Counted from the stretch's first letter, positions 19,420 through 33,766 are shown. The stretch is DNA of 64,000 bases from Procambarus clarkii (GCF_040958095.1 NC_091173.1:20015082-20079081); one strand, 5' to 3'. The notes: generated by a model not told the origin, from the letters alone. Numbers and translations are program-made.

Positions 19420-19935
19420 TGTAATTACCTAAGTGTAGTTACAGGATGAGAGCTATGCTCGTGGTGTCCTGTCTTCCCAGTGCTCTTTGTCATATAACGT
19501 TTTGAAACTACTGACAGTTTTGGCCTCCACCACCTTCTCATTTAACTTGTTCCAACCTTCTACCATTCTGTTTGCAAGAGAAAACTGACTAATATTTTAC
19601 GGCACCTTTGTTTCCTTAGCTTGAATATGTGGTCTCTTGTTCTTGAAGTTCCTGGTTTCAAGAATTCCTCTTTGTCAATTTGGTCGATTCCCGTTATTAT
19701 TTTGTAAGTGGTGATCATATCACCTCTTTTTCTTCTATCGTCTAGTTTTGGCATGTTTAATGTCTCTAATCTCTCCTCGTAACTCTTTTTATCAGTTCCG
19801 AAAGCCATTTTGTAGCATGCCGTTTCACCTTTTCCAGTTTCTTTATGTGCTTCTTGAGATTTGGGCTCCATATTCCAGTTTTGGTCTCACAAAAGTTTTG
19901 AATAATTTCTTTAGTATTTCACCAGCCATATAATT
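19420..19935 (-). mobile_element. CR1-like LINE 3' fragment
   Basis: The minus strand from about 19871 to 19560 reads KSYEERLETLNMPKLDDRRK and then GTSRTRDHIFKLRKQRCRK, the C-terminus of a CR1-type polymerase. It parallels the plus-strand copy at 57.1-57.2 kb ([15 protein letters not shown]). The 3' end at 19420-19450 has the GTAGTTACAGGATGAGAGCT block shared with 4.33 and 57.47 kb. Confidence 0.8.
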
Positions 19936-19949
19936 GAAAGCAAGTCTGA

Positions 19950-20480
19950 AGTTGGAAAGCGACGCAGCCTGCGCCATGGCCGAAGGAGCAAAAAAGGGGA
20001 AGACATCCTAGGAGCCAGGGCTCAGGCCGATTCCAAGAAGGCAAGTACCGCCTGCCGACACTCAAGCCGGGAAGCGTAGAACAGGGAAACCGCATCCAGC
20101 AAGATCGGTGCAAACAGCTTCAACAAGGCAGACGATGCGCGCGCCGCCGAGCCCAAGGCACCGGACCCCAGAACGGCCCCGAGTGCCCCCACATCCTCCC
20201 CAAGCCAGTCCAAAGACTGCTCCATGAGGGAAAAGAAGTGCAAGACCTGCACATGGAGCTGCAGAACGCCAACATCCCGGGGAAGGGCAGGAGCAAACAA
20301 GCACTCATTGAGGTGTTCAAGGTGCCCCCCCCCCCCCAGGAAAACCTAAACCACCCTCGAGACCTCGCGGCACTCAAGCGTGCTGGAACGACAGAAAGAA
20401 TGCCAAGCCTCCAAAGCACAAATAGGACAGTCCGCCAGCCAGGACGACTCCGGAACCTCATAACGAATGAATTCCCAAAC
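19950..20480. repeat. GC-rich dispersed repeat of unknown type
   Basis: GC-rich sequence abuts the LINE fragment and is distinctly unlike the surroundings. The first 130 bases are recognisably related to 46786-46920 (AAAAAGGGGA..., GGCC-GA-TCCAA, then CCGACAC). No frame shows a conserved domain. It may be part of a larger retroelement. Confidence 0.4.
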
Positions 20481-20512
20481 TGAAAGATGACGGATCCATC
20501 ATGATTTGATTG

Positions 20513-20640
20513 ATTGTTGCCGCCGAAGGCGGCTAGTTTATTGTGCACCCCATACTCATCCTGTGAGCGGTAGCGCAAAAGCATTACAGAGGGCACAAAA
20601 GGTCTTTATCAGACCTCATCTTAGATTATTACATAAACAA
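20513..20640. repeat. Dispersed 'GCACCCCATAC' repeat copy
   Basis: GGCTAGTTTATTGTGCACCC, then CATACTCATCCTGTGAGCGG and CATTACAGAGGGCAC parallel the copies at 10.25, 58.15 and 60.13 kb. Confidence 0.6.
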
Positions 20641-20927
20641 TTTCTTCAATCCTTCACACCTTATAGCAGTACTGTTGAATAGCTCCTGGGACTCGCACCC
20701 CTGGAAGACAGCCACCACACTCAAAACAGTGCTGGAAACGCTGGAGCCAAGCACACGACCATCAGCTTGAGGACTGAAGGGTGGATAGCTAGTGCAAGGG
20801 GTCTGGGGCTCCCCCTTCCCCTAGCTGCGCGGCGATATCATGCTCGTTTGTTTTAGGAGAGTTCTATCCAGTTGTTCGGCTTTTGGTAGCAATATTTTCA
20901 CCTGAATAGGGGTTTGTTTGTTTTGGG

Positions 20928-21166
20928 ATGCTTACCTTTCTGGGTGCCTGATCCGGTCGATGGCAGACATAGAATGCTCCAACCACACAGGGGTTTCTGT
21001 AGGCCATTGCTCCCCATGCCTCTCTGAGGGGCCAGGTTCTGGCTCATGGTCCCTGGTAGGCCCATAGAACTCCATACACATGACCGATTCCAAAGTCTGA
21101 CATTAGTACATCAGCCTAGTAAGTTCCGGGAAGCCGAAGGGGCTCCCCCCAGAAAACACTGTTGTA
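20928..21166. repeat. Dispersed repeat, about 240 bp (second copy at 36.63 kb)
   Basis: This shares with 36628-36850 the blocks ACCTTTCTGGGTGC, ATGGCAGACAT-GAATG, CATAGGCCATTGCTCCC-like, GCCTCTCTGAGGGG, CCAGGTTCTGGCTCATGGTC and GGGGCTCCCC-CAGAAAA in the same order and orientation. It has no coding capacity. Confidence 0.8.
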
Positions 21167-22648
21167 CCTTTTTTATATATGTAATTACTGTACTTAAAGA
21201 AAAACAAATAATTTGAAAGATTTTATTTACAGTAAATGAAATATTTTTTTATATATACATTATGTGCATTATTAAGCATCGGATATTATCCACAATGGAA
21301 GCATTAACTTAATTTCTTCATGTAGAAAGCACTGTCAAGGCTTCCAATTGTTCGACACAACAGAAAATACAGTATAAAAAAAAAAGTCAGAATTGTATCT
21401 ATTCTCGAAACAAGTAACTAATGCTATATTAACAAAATGGAACCAGATTAAGATCTCACATTACAAGAGCATAATTGTGACTATCAATGGCACCATTATT
21501 CAACCTCTTCATTAACTGATCTACAAAAAGAAATTCTGTAATAAAAGCTACATTTATTAACCTCGTGCAGACTGAATGCCGACACTGTACTAGTTCACTT
21601 TTTCACGGCTGAATTTTTAAAATGTACAGTTAAAAGAAATATGTACTTTGTCTCATAGAATTGCAAATAAATTTTTTTTTAACTTGTTTACATAACTAGG
21701 CAAAATTTAAAATTACAACAGTTAGTAATTCAATACTAACCTATTAGCATACAAGGAGACAAATGATGGGAACTTCTGTCATTACAGCATAACTAATACA
21801 TGTGTATGATAGGCTTAATTGGTTGATGCAGGTGCAGCAAATTTTTGGATATATTGTACTGTAATATGATCAGATTTGGATTAAAATTAAGGCAATAAAA
21901 GCCTTTTTTATCAAACCCGGACAGTACAATGTAGAGGTCCCCCCCACCCCTCCTATCCCTTACAAAATGTCCACTAAAGGTTAACATGCACCTTTATTGA
22001 GCAAGTCTACGTTGGTTATTTTCTGAGAGTTTATATACTGTACTGTACTGACTGGTACATTTATATATTACTAACTTCTCATATTAAAATATAGTTTAGA
22101 TTAGTTTTAATATGACCAGATATAATTTCTGTAATTTCAATACTCAAAATCTACTGCATATATTTCAGTTAATTGAAATGAGTGTTTTAATTTTAATTAT
22201 TATTCTATGATGCATTCCTCTTTTTAATAATATTTTGTAATACTGTATTGCAAATACAGCCCATACTGTACAAGCTATACATGTGTCTCCTTGAAAACAC
22301 ACCTGAAACAAACAAAATATTTAACACATTATTTTCTTAGGCAATATTGTACAAGAGAACATGACTCATTTAAAAAATAAATAAATATATAAACAAAGAT
22401 ATGTTGCGTTAAGGTTGTCACGCATAAATGTATGTTTTCTAATGAATATATTTGTATAATCATATTCTGACACAAATTGCCTTTATCAAGTGGAACTATA
22501 TATATACATAGAATATTTTGCACTTTTATAGAAAATCATGTCAATCATATCACAGGATGATTTTACGACTTTGTGACTACAGGCACTTGTTAACTACAGC
22601 ACTGTATATGTATTACAAATATATGATACTGTACTGTACATGGAAATA

Positions 22649-23102
22649 CAATGGAACCTCCAAAATTCAGATTATATCTTCCCAAGCTTGATTCAAATTT
22701 GGGAAATATCCAGAATTCAGAATATTTTACCCTTTTTATTTATTAACCATCATATTTAAGGAATACAGGTATTTTTTTTTTTTAACAAATGATAGAATAT
22801 ATCTTGATGCATATTTATACACACAAAAAACTGAATTGTTAGAGTTATACTACAATAATGGTTAAGTAAAACATATTAAAAAACTCGATATATTTTTATG
22901 AGTTCTGTATTTACTAAAAAAAAAATAAACAGTAACCGAAAAGATAGTGAAAGATATCATCAGGTAGTACAGTAACTACTATAAGGAAATGTTTTTTAAT
23001 TTCGTGGTGAACGCCCTCCAGAATCTATATTAAATTCGTAACAGAAACAGAAACATTGTGCCTTGTTTGGAGGTTTTTTGGATTTTGAAGGTTGAACTGT
23101 AT
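22649..23102. mobile_element. Possible pogo/Tigger-like MITE, about 450 bp
   Basis: The left end TACAATGGAACCTCCAAAAT and the reverse complement of the right end, TACAGTTCAACCTTCAAAAT, agree at about 16 of 20 positions. Both are flanked by TA. The interior is AT-rich and non-coding. The CAATGGAACCTC-type terminus recalls pogo/Tigger. Confidence 0.45.
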
Positions 23103-23342
23103 ACTGTATGTATATATGTTTAGTACAATGCACATAAACCTACACATACATGCTATACATTTGTAATACATACTACAGCATACATGAATGTAAAGAATTG
23201 ATTAATAATATTCATTCACCCATTAAACTTCAGCAACTGATTGCTGAAGTATTACCGATTTACTTCATGAACTATATAGTATTGTGTACTTATAATAAAT
23301 AAACTATTCAAATGAAGTAATGTGGTACTCAATAATGCAAAG

Positions 23343-23508
23343 GCACCAGTGCCAAGCTTTGAGTTCAAATGTGCCAGTGCCAAGCCTTGAGCCCAAAGGT
23401 CCAGTGACAAGCCTTGAGCCCAAAGGTCCAGTGACAAGCCTTGAGCCCAAAGGTACCAGTAGCGAGCCTTGAGCTCAAAAGGTACCAGTAGCAAGCCTTG
23501 AGCCCAAA
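23343..23508. repeat. 27-bp minisatellite, about six copies
   Basis: The unit is CCAGTGACAAGCCTTGAGCC followed by CAAAGGT, repeated about six times with substitutions such as CCAGTAGC and GAGCTCAA. It lies about 0.7 kb downstream of the receptor kinase stop codon, possibly inside its 3' UTR. The unit is a multiple of three, so the minus strand gives an open Leu-Lys-Ala repeat, but there is no splice or start support for it. Confidence 0.85.
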
Positions 23509-24178
23509 ACCCTTAAATCTCATCAAATCAAATAATCTCATAAAACATAACTTTTGGGATAATTTGAATGCACAAGATTTACAATACTGTATGTATATAC
23601 AGTACTTCAATAGGTGACCCATTTACCACAAATCAATAACAAATGATAATTATTGGCTCCAATTATATTTTTCTAAGTTCACTGATGAATGTTAGGTGGT
23701 GTGTGTACCTATCATACTGGAAAAGTACACCACATTCAGATTAGAGTATAAATCTATTCACACAAATAACAGTCTTAGCACTAGAGTAAAATAAATCCTT
23801 AATTTTGAAATGGCAACAACTTTACTAATATTAGCTGTACAAACAAAAATATTTACACTTTTCATATGAGGTTAAAGAATTATAATAGATGATATGTACA
23901 TATAATAGCAAAGATCTGTCAGTGATACAGTATATATATATATATATATATTTTTAAATGAGACCTTTGAATTTAAAAATAAAAAATCCTGTGGAATCCT
24001 AGACCAACTTTTTTCAGACAGAAAGCCTTAGTAATAATAAAATTTTTGAAGAAATGCACATTGAACTTAACATTTAGAATGAAGCCCACTCTTAATATAT
24101 ATATATACTGTATATACCAATTCCCACAGACCATTGACATTCATTGTAAATAATTTTCACACTCAAACTTTGGCTTAT

Positions 24179-25496
24179 CTAGCACCAAGATTGGCTGGAA
24201 TTATGGTCAAGATCGACTGTTGATGCAGATGTCATCCCACTTACAGCAGAAAGAGCCGATACACCACTCAGTCGGTGATTGTCTAATTCAGTTATTATAT
24301 CACAATCTCTCTTATGTCTTAAATTAACCCCATTAATTTTTCCAAAATCATTGGAACCTGATAAATCACACGCTTGTTTTAAGTCAACTCCAGCCGACAT
24401 GTTTACGTAAGAGTTATCCACGAGTGGATTGCAATTGGAATCTGTTTCATTGTCTTGTCCCTCATTTTCATAGGAACTAACTTGTAAAGAAGGTCCAGTA
24501 TAGACCTTATTGTTTGATGGTTTGAGGTAGTGTTGCGGAGACATTACATTAGACATTGTAGGCAGAGGGAAAGTAAAAGTGACACTTGTGGGTGAATCCG
24601 GGGTGGGAGAGGAAAGACTTGGACTTAGTGGAGTGGATGGGATGGACACCTGAGCTGTTGTGATAAAGTTTGATGGAGACTGAGGAACATCTGATGAGGT
24701 TGGTGGAGGAAACCTTGGCAAGCCAGATGCTGCTGCACTCCCTAATGGAAGATTGACTGGAGGTGATCTTGGAGAAACGGGTGGTGATGATGGTGATGGT
24801 TCATTGACCAGTTGTAGGTACTGCTGATGCCTCCTTAAAGGAGCTGTTAGGGGTAGTGTGCTTGCTCCTGAGAATGAATCACACTCTTCAATTTCTGCAC
24901 CATTCCCTGCATCTTCTTGACTTGCACTTTTCCCTCCAAGGTTTACAGCACTACTGCTTGTTTGGTCTGACCATGAATTACTAGGTGAGCAATCATTCCC
25001 ACTAACTAATGAGTTTCCTGTTAAAATAAATGCTTTTCAGTTATTGTGTTTAAAAAGGAGAACAGATACCAAAACAAAATAGAGTTGCCATGAATTATGT
25101 TTTGCTCAACATATATTAGTGAGAACAGTTTGTAGATAGAGAATTAAGAATAAAAATTCATTATACCCTTACTTGCTATATACTGTATTAGAGTGACCCA
25201 AAGATTATGACTTATGTAATGCTGTTACCTGTAACATAATACTGTACTAGCATACAGCTTTCTATCTGTACTAATGAACTTCTCTATTCTGTACAAACTA
25301 GCACTGGGTGGAACAAATACAAAATTGGGTGAAACTAATGAAAAATTCCTGTATTACTTTCTGATCATGAACTGAAGTAAAGTTAAAGCTAAAGAACTGG
25401 TAACCTAATAGATGATGACAAGTTCCCCACCTGAGTTAGTGTTGTGGTTCTCATCACGATCTTCAGCATAAGCCAGGTTATCAAGGCCACAATCAC
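24179..25496 (-). CDS. sev/ROS1: Receptor exons 38-39: Ser/Pro-rich C-terminal tail
   Basis: About 300 residues follow the kinase. Exon 38 encodes [20 protein letters not shown]. Exon 39 is largely disordered, rich in Ser, Pro and Asn. Tyr motifs that could dock signalling proteins are SSYENEG (Tyr2413, a YxN Grb2/Drk-type site) and NSYVNMSAG (Tyr2434, which fits both YxN and the PI3K YxxM consensus). The frame ends with SQSWC and TAG at 24181-24179. Confidence 0.92.
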
Positions 25497-28400
25497 CTAA
25501 AACAGCAAACACACACAAATATGACGGCACACACATTGGCATTCTATTAGTATTTCCTTCCTCATATTTTACTGTGATCTATGTAGACTTATAATGTCTA
25601 CATAGACTGGCACTACATATTTAACTACAGGACTGCATTTCTGATGTTTTTTTTAGCAAGAGTAAAATATGAGGAGTCAAGTCAGTAGCTACGAGAAAAA
25701 CAAAATTTGTCAACACAATGCAAAAAAAAAAAATCCATGCAAATCAAGACAATGAAGTTTAAAGATATGTCATGCAAAAGAAAAATTACAATTTTCCTAG
25801 CAATCACATTTGATTCCTCCCTGTATATACCAATACTTACACAGGAATTACTTTATATTGGTAATCAAATATATTTTCTAATACAGTATTAGAAATCACT
25901 ACAGTATATATTTTATAATAACACTAGTTTACATATTAATTTTTTTAGTACACACGAATGTTTCATTATTTTTCACATTATTAGTCAAAGGTTAAATTTT
26001 TACAGTTAATAATGTGTTTTTTTATTGCTGTATCTTAGTTATGCTCGAGTCATCTACTGAGGACACAGTGACACCTCATACTCTGACTGCTATTTGCTGC
26101 CTGCCACATTGTACAATGCAATATTACAATGCCAATTGTGCTGGCTTGCCATAACAATACAACATTATTGTGAACCTCGGAGATTAAGAGTTAAATACAG
26201 TACTCTATTTTCAAGTACACTGATGCATTTTTCACACCATATTTGCAGTTGTATAAAAAAGGTGTACTTCTTGTGTGTTTTAGGCTATAATTGCACAAGT
26301 GCTTGAAATTATGACTGCTGATATTCAGGTAAAATGGAACGGGAAAAGAATATCATGACACTACCTTTCTTATCAAGGTTTGATTTACAACATTACTGCG
26401 CAACATCATGCTGTGCAACTTCCCAATTTAATCATAAGTTCACTACTAAATTTAAAATACCGTCCCCATGGCGCAGTAGTAAAACACTCGTCCTGTGCTC
26501 CGCAAGCAATTTGGCCGGGTTCGTATCTTGGCCAGGGAGGATTGACTAGGCGCCAATCCCTAACTGTATGCCTTTGTTCACCCAGCAGTGAATGGGTACC
26601 TGGTTGTTAAATGATTTGATGGATTTCCAGAGACAATTAGGTTTGAGGACCTGCCCGAAACGCTATGCGTGTTGGTGGCTTTACAAGAATGTGATCTCGT
26701 GTATATATAAATAAAAAAAATAGCAATGATTTGTTACAGTGTTTCTTGAACGGTAAGTTACACAGGTAAAGTACTGGCTTGTCGGCAACAACGAGGACAA
26801 GCTTCAATATTACACTTTGATTTTAAGTACAATTTTAACTTTGTTTTGTGATAAGATTTATTTTTTTCAAATATGAAGAAGCATGGCTTAGGTTATAAAT
26901 TATAAATATTAAACACTAGTTGCAATGAATATGTACATATGAACACAGCAGGCATTATATAATTTTTATATGATAAGAAATACAAAAACAGGCACAAGAA
27001 AGTTAACAACCTGCAGTATCATAAAATGCATTAATCCTTTACTGCTTGATGCACAGAAAATATGTTAATTAGTTCAGCTCAACCAAGATGCTTACTAGTT
27101 TTGATACTTAATTTGAGACAAGCAATAAATGCAATAAATATCAAACAAAAATTAGCTTCATTCACAGAGCATGGAAGACAGGTTGTGTCTACTTACCATT
27201 TGAACCAATGTAGTGAACATTGTGAACAGCAAGGGCAGGCAAAGCTGATATGGTTTCTTCTAACATCAAAAGGGCTCTTAAACATTCTTTAAACGTTGGT
27301 CGATTCTCTGGACTGTAACTCCAACATCGCTCCATCAGTTTATGGCTAAAAAGTGAAGCTTAAGTTAATATATTTTTCAATACTTTATCCTGCATCCTAG
27401 ACAAAGTAAAAATTCAAAATATCTATAGTATTTTAACTTTTTCTTTCACTTCTGTAAATAAATTACTATGCCGACATTTTTTTTCTTTTTCTAAAGTGCT
27501 CTTATTGTTTAAATTAGAGTGAATATTGTGTGCTATGTGACACTGTGTAATGCAGCAATGGCCAAGACAAGCCATAGATCGCTGCATGAACATCCCCTCA
27601 TGCAACACTCTTTGGCTCATCAAATGCAATTTTAATTTATTGTGTTCTGTTACCACTAAAAGAGTCTGTGAATTGAGTCGTTTTGGTTTATTACGACTAA
27701 ATACTATACTTTTCCATGTATAACTTATAATTACTTATGTTTTAGACTTTTTATTACATTTCTGTAGCATAATATCTCTCATATATTCTGCACTTCATTT
27801 GTGGCTGGGGTACTGTACAATACTGCGTTGCATAACATGTTCAGATGGGTGCTTTATTGAGGATTAACAAAAATTGTAATTTGGTGGTCTCTAGAATACA
27901 TAGCCATTTTAGCTATGTAAAAGTAACTTCACTGTGTGAATCTGTTCTGCATAAGTTTTTCCAGGTATGCATGCATTTCTTTCATGGACTGAGGGCTAAC
28001 TGGTACATTAGTATAGTACTTTTACCTTACTTAATTGGGTGACACATAAATCATAGTTACTGAAAGAATAAATTCCCCTAAACATTCCCTTTAAATTCTT
28101 TTATGTTTTGACAACTTACAGTTCCTCTGGGCAATTGGGTGGGCGATTAAGGCGGCCACCACTCCTGACATAGTGCAGCACCTCGAGGTTGGTTCGTGCA
28201 GGGTACGGCTGCTGACCAAGTGTCAGGATCTCCCATAGTAAGACTCCAAATGCCCAAACATCAGAATGGCTTGTAAACACTCCATCAACCAAGGATTCTG
28301 GTGATAGCCACCTCACTGGTAACAGTCCCTCTCCCTACAAGTAAATTTGGCTTTACTAAATACAATGTGATTATGCATATACAGTGGCACCTCGATTAAC

Positions 28401-31400
28401 GAGCGGCTCTATCTACGAGCATTTCGAGTAACGAGCGAGCCACTTGCAGAACATTTGTCTCTACTACCGAGCGTTTCCACTGGTTCTTGGACACCTTTTA
28501 CGACAATTTTGTTGTTGTTTCGAAAGACGAGTTTTCCACATGACGAGCTCGATGCCGGAACGGATTAAACTCGTTAATCGAGGTTCCACTGTACAAGTAC
28601 TGTATAACAATATGTAATTATACATATATATGTTTTTTCAGTATCTTATTCAGTCTGTAAATAAGTAGAGTATCTTTTATTTAGTATGTACTGTATATAA
28701 CAAAATAATTTCTTATTTTGCAAAACAATTTAATAACTCAAAGTTTCTTTTTTTTGTGAATTTCCGAAACTAAATTTTATAATTGCATGATTGCTAATCT
28801 CCGGTAAGATGCAAAGAAAATTACAACACTACACTCTACTGTACTTTTAAATAGATAAGACATAAATAAATGCATTTAAATAACAAATGTAAACAAAAAT
28901 ACTGTACCTCCTTCCTATAGTAATCATTTTTGTATATGTCTCGGGCAAGTCCAAAATCACCAATCTTTACAATACGTAATTCAGGATCAGTGGTCGAGAC
29001 AAGACAATTTCGTGCAGCCAAATCACGGTGAACATAGTGCATTTCCTCCAAATATACACAACCTTTTGCCACATCAAGACACATGGCCACCAAGTCTGAT
29101 AGTGTCAAGCTGCACTCGGCCTAAGGTGGGGAGAAGTATTTATAAGAACAGCTACAGAAATATTTATATTTATAATATAAACAAATCTAAATGAAAAATG
29201 ATTCACCATGTATGTTAAAACTGTCCGAACTCAGATGGTTGATTACCACTGACGATTATTGCGACCACATATTTTTCTGAAGCTTAAACTCACCCCTCGA
29301 CTTGTACGAAGATAGGAGAGAAGATCGCCACCTTCCATAAGCTCAAGGATAAGGAAGAAAGGATCATGATCTGTACACACGGCCAAAAGACGCAAGATAT
29401 GTTCATGCTGGAAATGACTCATCAATTGAGCTTCCTTTAGGAACTCTGCCTTTTCTCCCTCTGTTGCTCCTTTACGAAGGGTCTGGAGGACAATAACAGC
29501 TTTCATTACTAAATGACATCAAAATAATTACATTTCAATAGTTATATTTCAAATAAAAATAATCAACATCTAATGATGCAATATCAAGAAAACTTACAAT
29601 CATGTTCCAATAGCATAGTCTTAAATTATTTATATTTATCAAATTTTATTACAGTACTGTATATTATTATGGTAATGATACTGTACAATACACAGTAATT
29701 TATGTTCATTTGTTAAATGTATAATAACTTCAGTTTCAAAATAATGGTGGGTATTCCATATACTGTACTGTACATTTAAATAAAACAAAATCCTGGATAT
29801 ACTGTACATACCTTAATTGCCACCTTTGTGACCTCAGGTAAGCACGGCAGCCCACAGGCTGTACCTTCAAACACTTCACCAAATGCTCCACAACCAAGAA
29901 ACTTAGTGAGCGTGATACAGTGTCGAGACACATGGGGAAGATCAACGTCATCTCCTGAAATCATATACAAAATATAATAATTTGCAGTAGTCTGATATTT
30001 GCCAATAAATAAAATACTTCTCAAACAATAGCAGATGGATTCAATCAAAATTATTTTTGAAAAGATTAAAAGTATAGACAAAGTCTTATTTATTATATAT
30101 ATTGCAATTATTTGCATGATACCGACAGTTGCTACAACACATTAATACTGAATAATGAACAAAATAATATATTATTTTTAACTAACCAGGAAATGTGTGA
30201 AGGTTATAGAGCACATTATTTTCTGTGACAAAGTTGTTATTTGTTGGCAACTGACGAAGTGTTGCAAGTTCTACTTCACGGGATCGAGGATGGTGGTGAT
30301 GGTGGTGGTGATGTGCAGAATCATTGAGGGAAGCTGCCTTCACCTTCCTCCTCCTCCTTTCAGCACGTTTCATACCTAAAAAACCAACTCTGATTTGACA
30401 AAGCTATTTTTTGTTGGCATAAAAAATAAGAAAAATGCAATGCATACCTTTGTTTTCAAGATTGAAATTAACTGCACTGTTTATAACGGGGGCGTTGCTG
30501 TATGTTACCACCATTTATAACCAGCTCACACAAAATGTGCAGCAAAATGTAGTGCTGCACATTGCAAATAGAAATGAAAATGCAAGTTATGAAATGAGCA
30601 CTAAAATATAACATTCACGAAGAGAGAGAGAAACCATTAAGTAACAGTGGTCAACGTTTTGATGCCAGCCAAAAAATCAACGTATTGTGTGTGTGTGTAC
30701 TGGAAGGCAAATAGAAACCTAGGATATTTTTGCAGATCTTTCAAAATGTTAAGTGGAGAATGTAGTCCTAACTCTATACAGTACAATTCACTGGTTTGCC
30801 CCATTCTCAAGCATTGAAACCAAAAATGAAACTTAATTTTTTACTGCTGCTTCAGCTGACATTAATATTAAAGCTGTTCCACTTCTTCTGAACATGAATG
30901 ACCACATCAGTCTGCCAGTCTCACTGTGCTAACTTGTGTACAAATTACAATGTCTCACAAGCATACCTACTTTATCAATCCAATATTTGCTATATACATA
31001 AATAATCTATGCAAGTATCATTTCTCTAACTTTAAGCCATGGTATATATTTTTACACATGTCTATTTGTTTTCAAAGATATGCACTGTTTATCCCAATTT
31101 TATCAGTAATAATTTGTAAAAAAAAAAAAAAGTTATGATTAAATTTATTTAAATTCAAAATGAAAAACATTTACCTGTGCTTTCTAATACAGTACAGTAT
31201 GTTTATTTCTGGTTTGTAATTGTCAGGGACAGGAAGCCCATTAGAGCTATCCTGGTCCCCTACTGACTACCTCCAAGATGCAATCCATAACCAATGGCTA
31301 ATTCATGGTACACTACCCATTTACTACTAGGTAAACTGACGCATCAGGTGAAAGAAAATGTGACAATGTATTGGTTCTGTGAAGAAACCGTATTGGGACC

Positions 31401-33766
31401 TACTGACTGAGTCCACATTAAAAGGAAGTACAGTACAATAGATGGCAGCCTACAATCAAGTTATTGTATATGAATGTTTTAATATGTAATTCAATAATAT
31501 ACACATTTTTCAGCTAAATTTATTATATTTACCATATATCAGACACGTAAAAAGAACTCCGAAGAAAATAAGCGATGTGGGAATAGTCGACGCCAAAATT
31601 GTAGGAAGTCCTGTCTGCGTCAACATTGTTGGTCCCACTACAGTATCAATCACATTCTTCTCTCCCCATGGACCTGCTCCAAGTTTGTTGATAGCACGGG
31701 CTCGAAAGATGTAACTCGATTGAGCTTCTAGTCCTGTGATCAGCCAGTAGTTATCTGTTGAAAATATTTAAAAAATCATTATATAATTATAATCCTGTGT
31801 ATCTAAAATCAAGCTATAACTTGCCTGAAATGTTAAGCAACAATTTATGAAGACTACAAATTCTAGATGAATACACCAACCCATCCTCTTGTTTAGATAG
31901 TACTTTTTGTAGATATGTGCACCATAGTACAAACATTGACATACTGTACTATGCAATTAGATAGTAGAACTTTGTACTATTCACTTTATAGTCTAAAAAA
32001 AAATGATGCTAAAATAAACTTAATATTCCAAGGCCTAGTATAACACACATATGTACTATATAATATATGTGTATTAACATGTATTAGGCCTAGGAAGGTT
32101 AGGTTAGTTTAGTTTGTCTTTGCAACATAAGTAGAAAATAATTTTCCGGTTTGTCCAAATCCAATAGTACAGATTTCTACTTTCTAATTGTGTTGTATGT
32201 CGATATATGTACTATGGTCCTCATCCTTCCTATAAGTACTACCAAAACAGGAGGATGGGCTGAATACACTATGTATTAAAATTATCACAAGTATTACTGT
32301 ATTCTTTATCAATAGAAGTTGATAGATTGGTTAGTGCCCTTGGATCACCTTAGCCTCCTGCAATGTCATCTGCCCTCAACCTACATCGTGTGCCAGATGC
32401 TGTGGTGGTATGGTAGTTGACTTCAGCACCACCAGCATTTATGCACTTATTCTTTTTCACTGTAATTTCTTGCACAGTTTATTCTTTTATTAATTTTTGT
32501 ATTATTTCACCTTTGTGAAATTGTTCACAATTATATTGTTCATCTTTGAAGGGTGTGATCGCCAAGTGTTCTCAGGTGCTATTTTTGTTCATTAATATTT
32601 CAGTAAATTGTTTTAATTATTTATTTGATGATTTTCACTTGTTTTTAAATGCGACTTTCACACTGCAAGGGCCAATAGCAGTATTTTTGTTTATTTGTGT
32701 GATGGAGAGCCAAACCACCTTGGTTCAGAACAGCTGCGATACCCGTCACACATGCAAATCCAAAACAATCCAAATCAGGTCTGGATTGATATGATGCACA
32801 GTTTTGAGAAATAAGAGTACAGTATATAAAAACATGTTAGGAACAAGTCTTTCTAAAGTAGCATGAATAAACTTTACCTGATCCATTGTACACAGTAGCA
32901 TATGTAATATTATCATCAAGATCATCTGCATTGTAGAGTGCAGCCTGCAGGGTGTATGCAATGACTGGTGCACCATTTGGTTTAGCCTCACTCCACCACA
33001 GCCTCAGGCTGCTGCCCACCGACATACCGCCAACCTGCTGACGCATTACTTGTCCAGGTTTTCCTGGAATCTCACCTATAGGGCAAATATAGCATGATTA
33101 TTATTTTTGCATATTCCTTCTACATTTGCCTCAATTTTAATTACAAAATCTCATTCATTTAAAACATTCACCAGGTAGCATGCTAGCCATTCATTAGTTT
33201 GAAATGTTGTGCAATTTGTGGCTTTTTACAAATAAAAGAGGAATATTTACAATAATTAACATATGTATATATTTTTTATTAATTAAAATAAATATTATTA
33301 TTACTTATTAAATTTATAGTATAAATATTGATTTACATAATGTATAAATATACTATAAATAAATATAGTACTGTCTAAATATTTATTTACATAATGTATT
33401 CATGAAATTTAACCAAGAAAATTGCAATGATAAGAAGACTTACCCAGAGTGGAAAAATTAAAGAGGGGTTGTTTTGGCCATGAGTAGCTGTGTAAGGTGT
33501 TGTTGTAGACGACCTCAAGCCTCAGTATGTAAGAGGTGGCTGGCACCAGTTTAGTGATGTTGATCAAATATGTTTGTCCAGCAGTAGTTTGCTCCACTCC
33601 GAGTTCTTTCCAGCGAGTATCTCCTAAGGCTATATACTGAAACTAAAACACACATGATAATCAGAAGTCTTATCCTTAATTAAACAAATTCTAAATATGA
33701 AACTATAGATTTATACAGAATAACTTGTATAACTTCAGTAATTAAATTGAAGACAATAGTCACTAA

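Larger units (their letters stand above)
14925..24178. other. Intergenic region between the Cys-His-Asp gene and the receptor kinase
   Basis: No protein-coding exon is supported in these 9.2 kb. The content is microsatellites, SINEs, LINE fragments, a CRE cluster, MITEs and a minisatellite, each listed separately. The stretch 21.2-22.6 kb is AT-rich and featureless. The 3' UTR of the receptor kinase must begin at 24178 and run leftwards; no polyadenylation site could be chosen among the many TTTATT hexamers. Confidence 0.6.
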
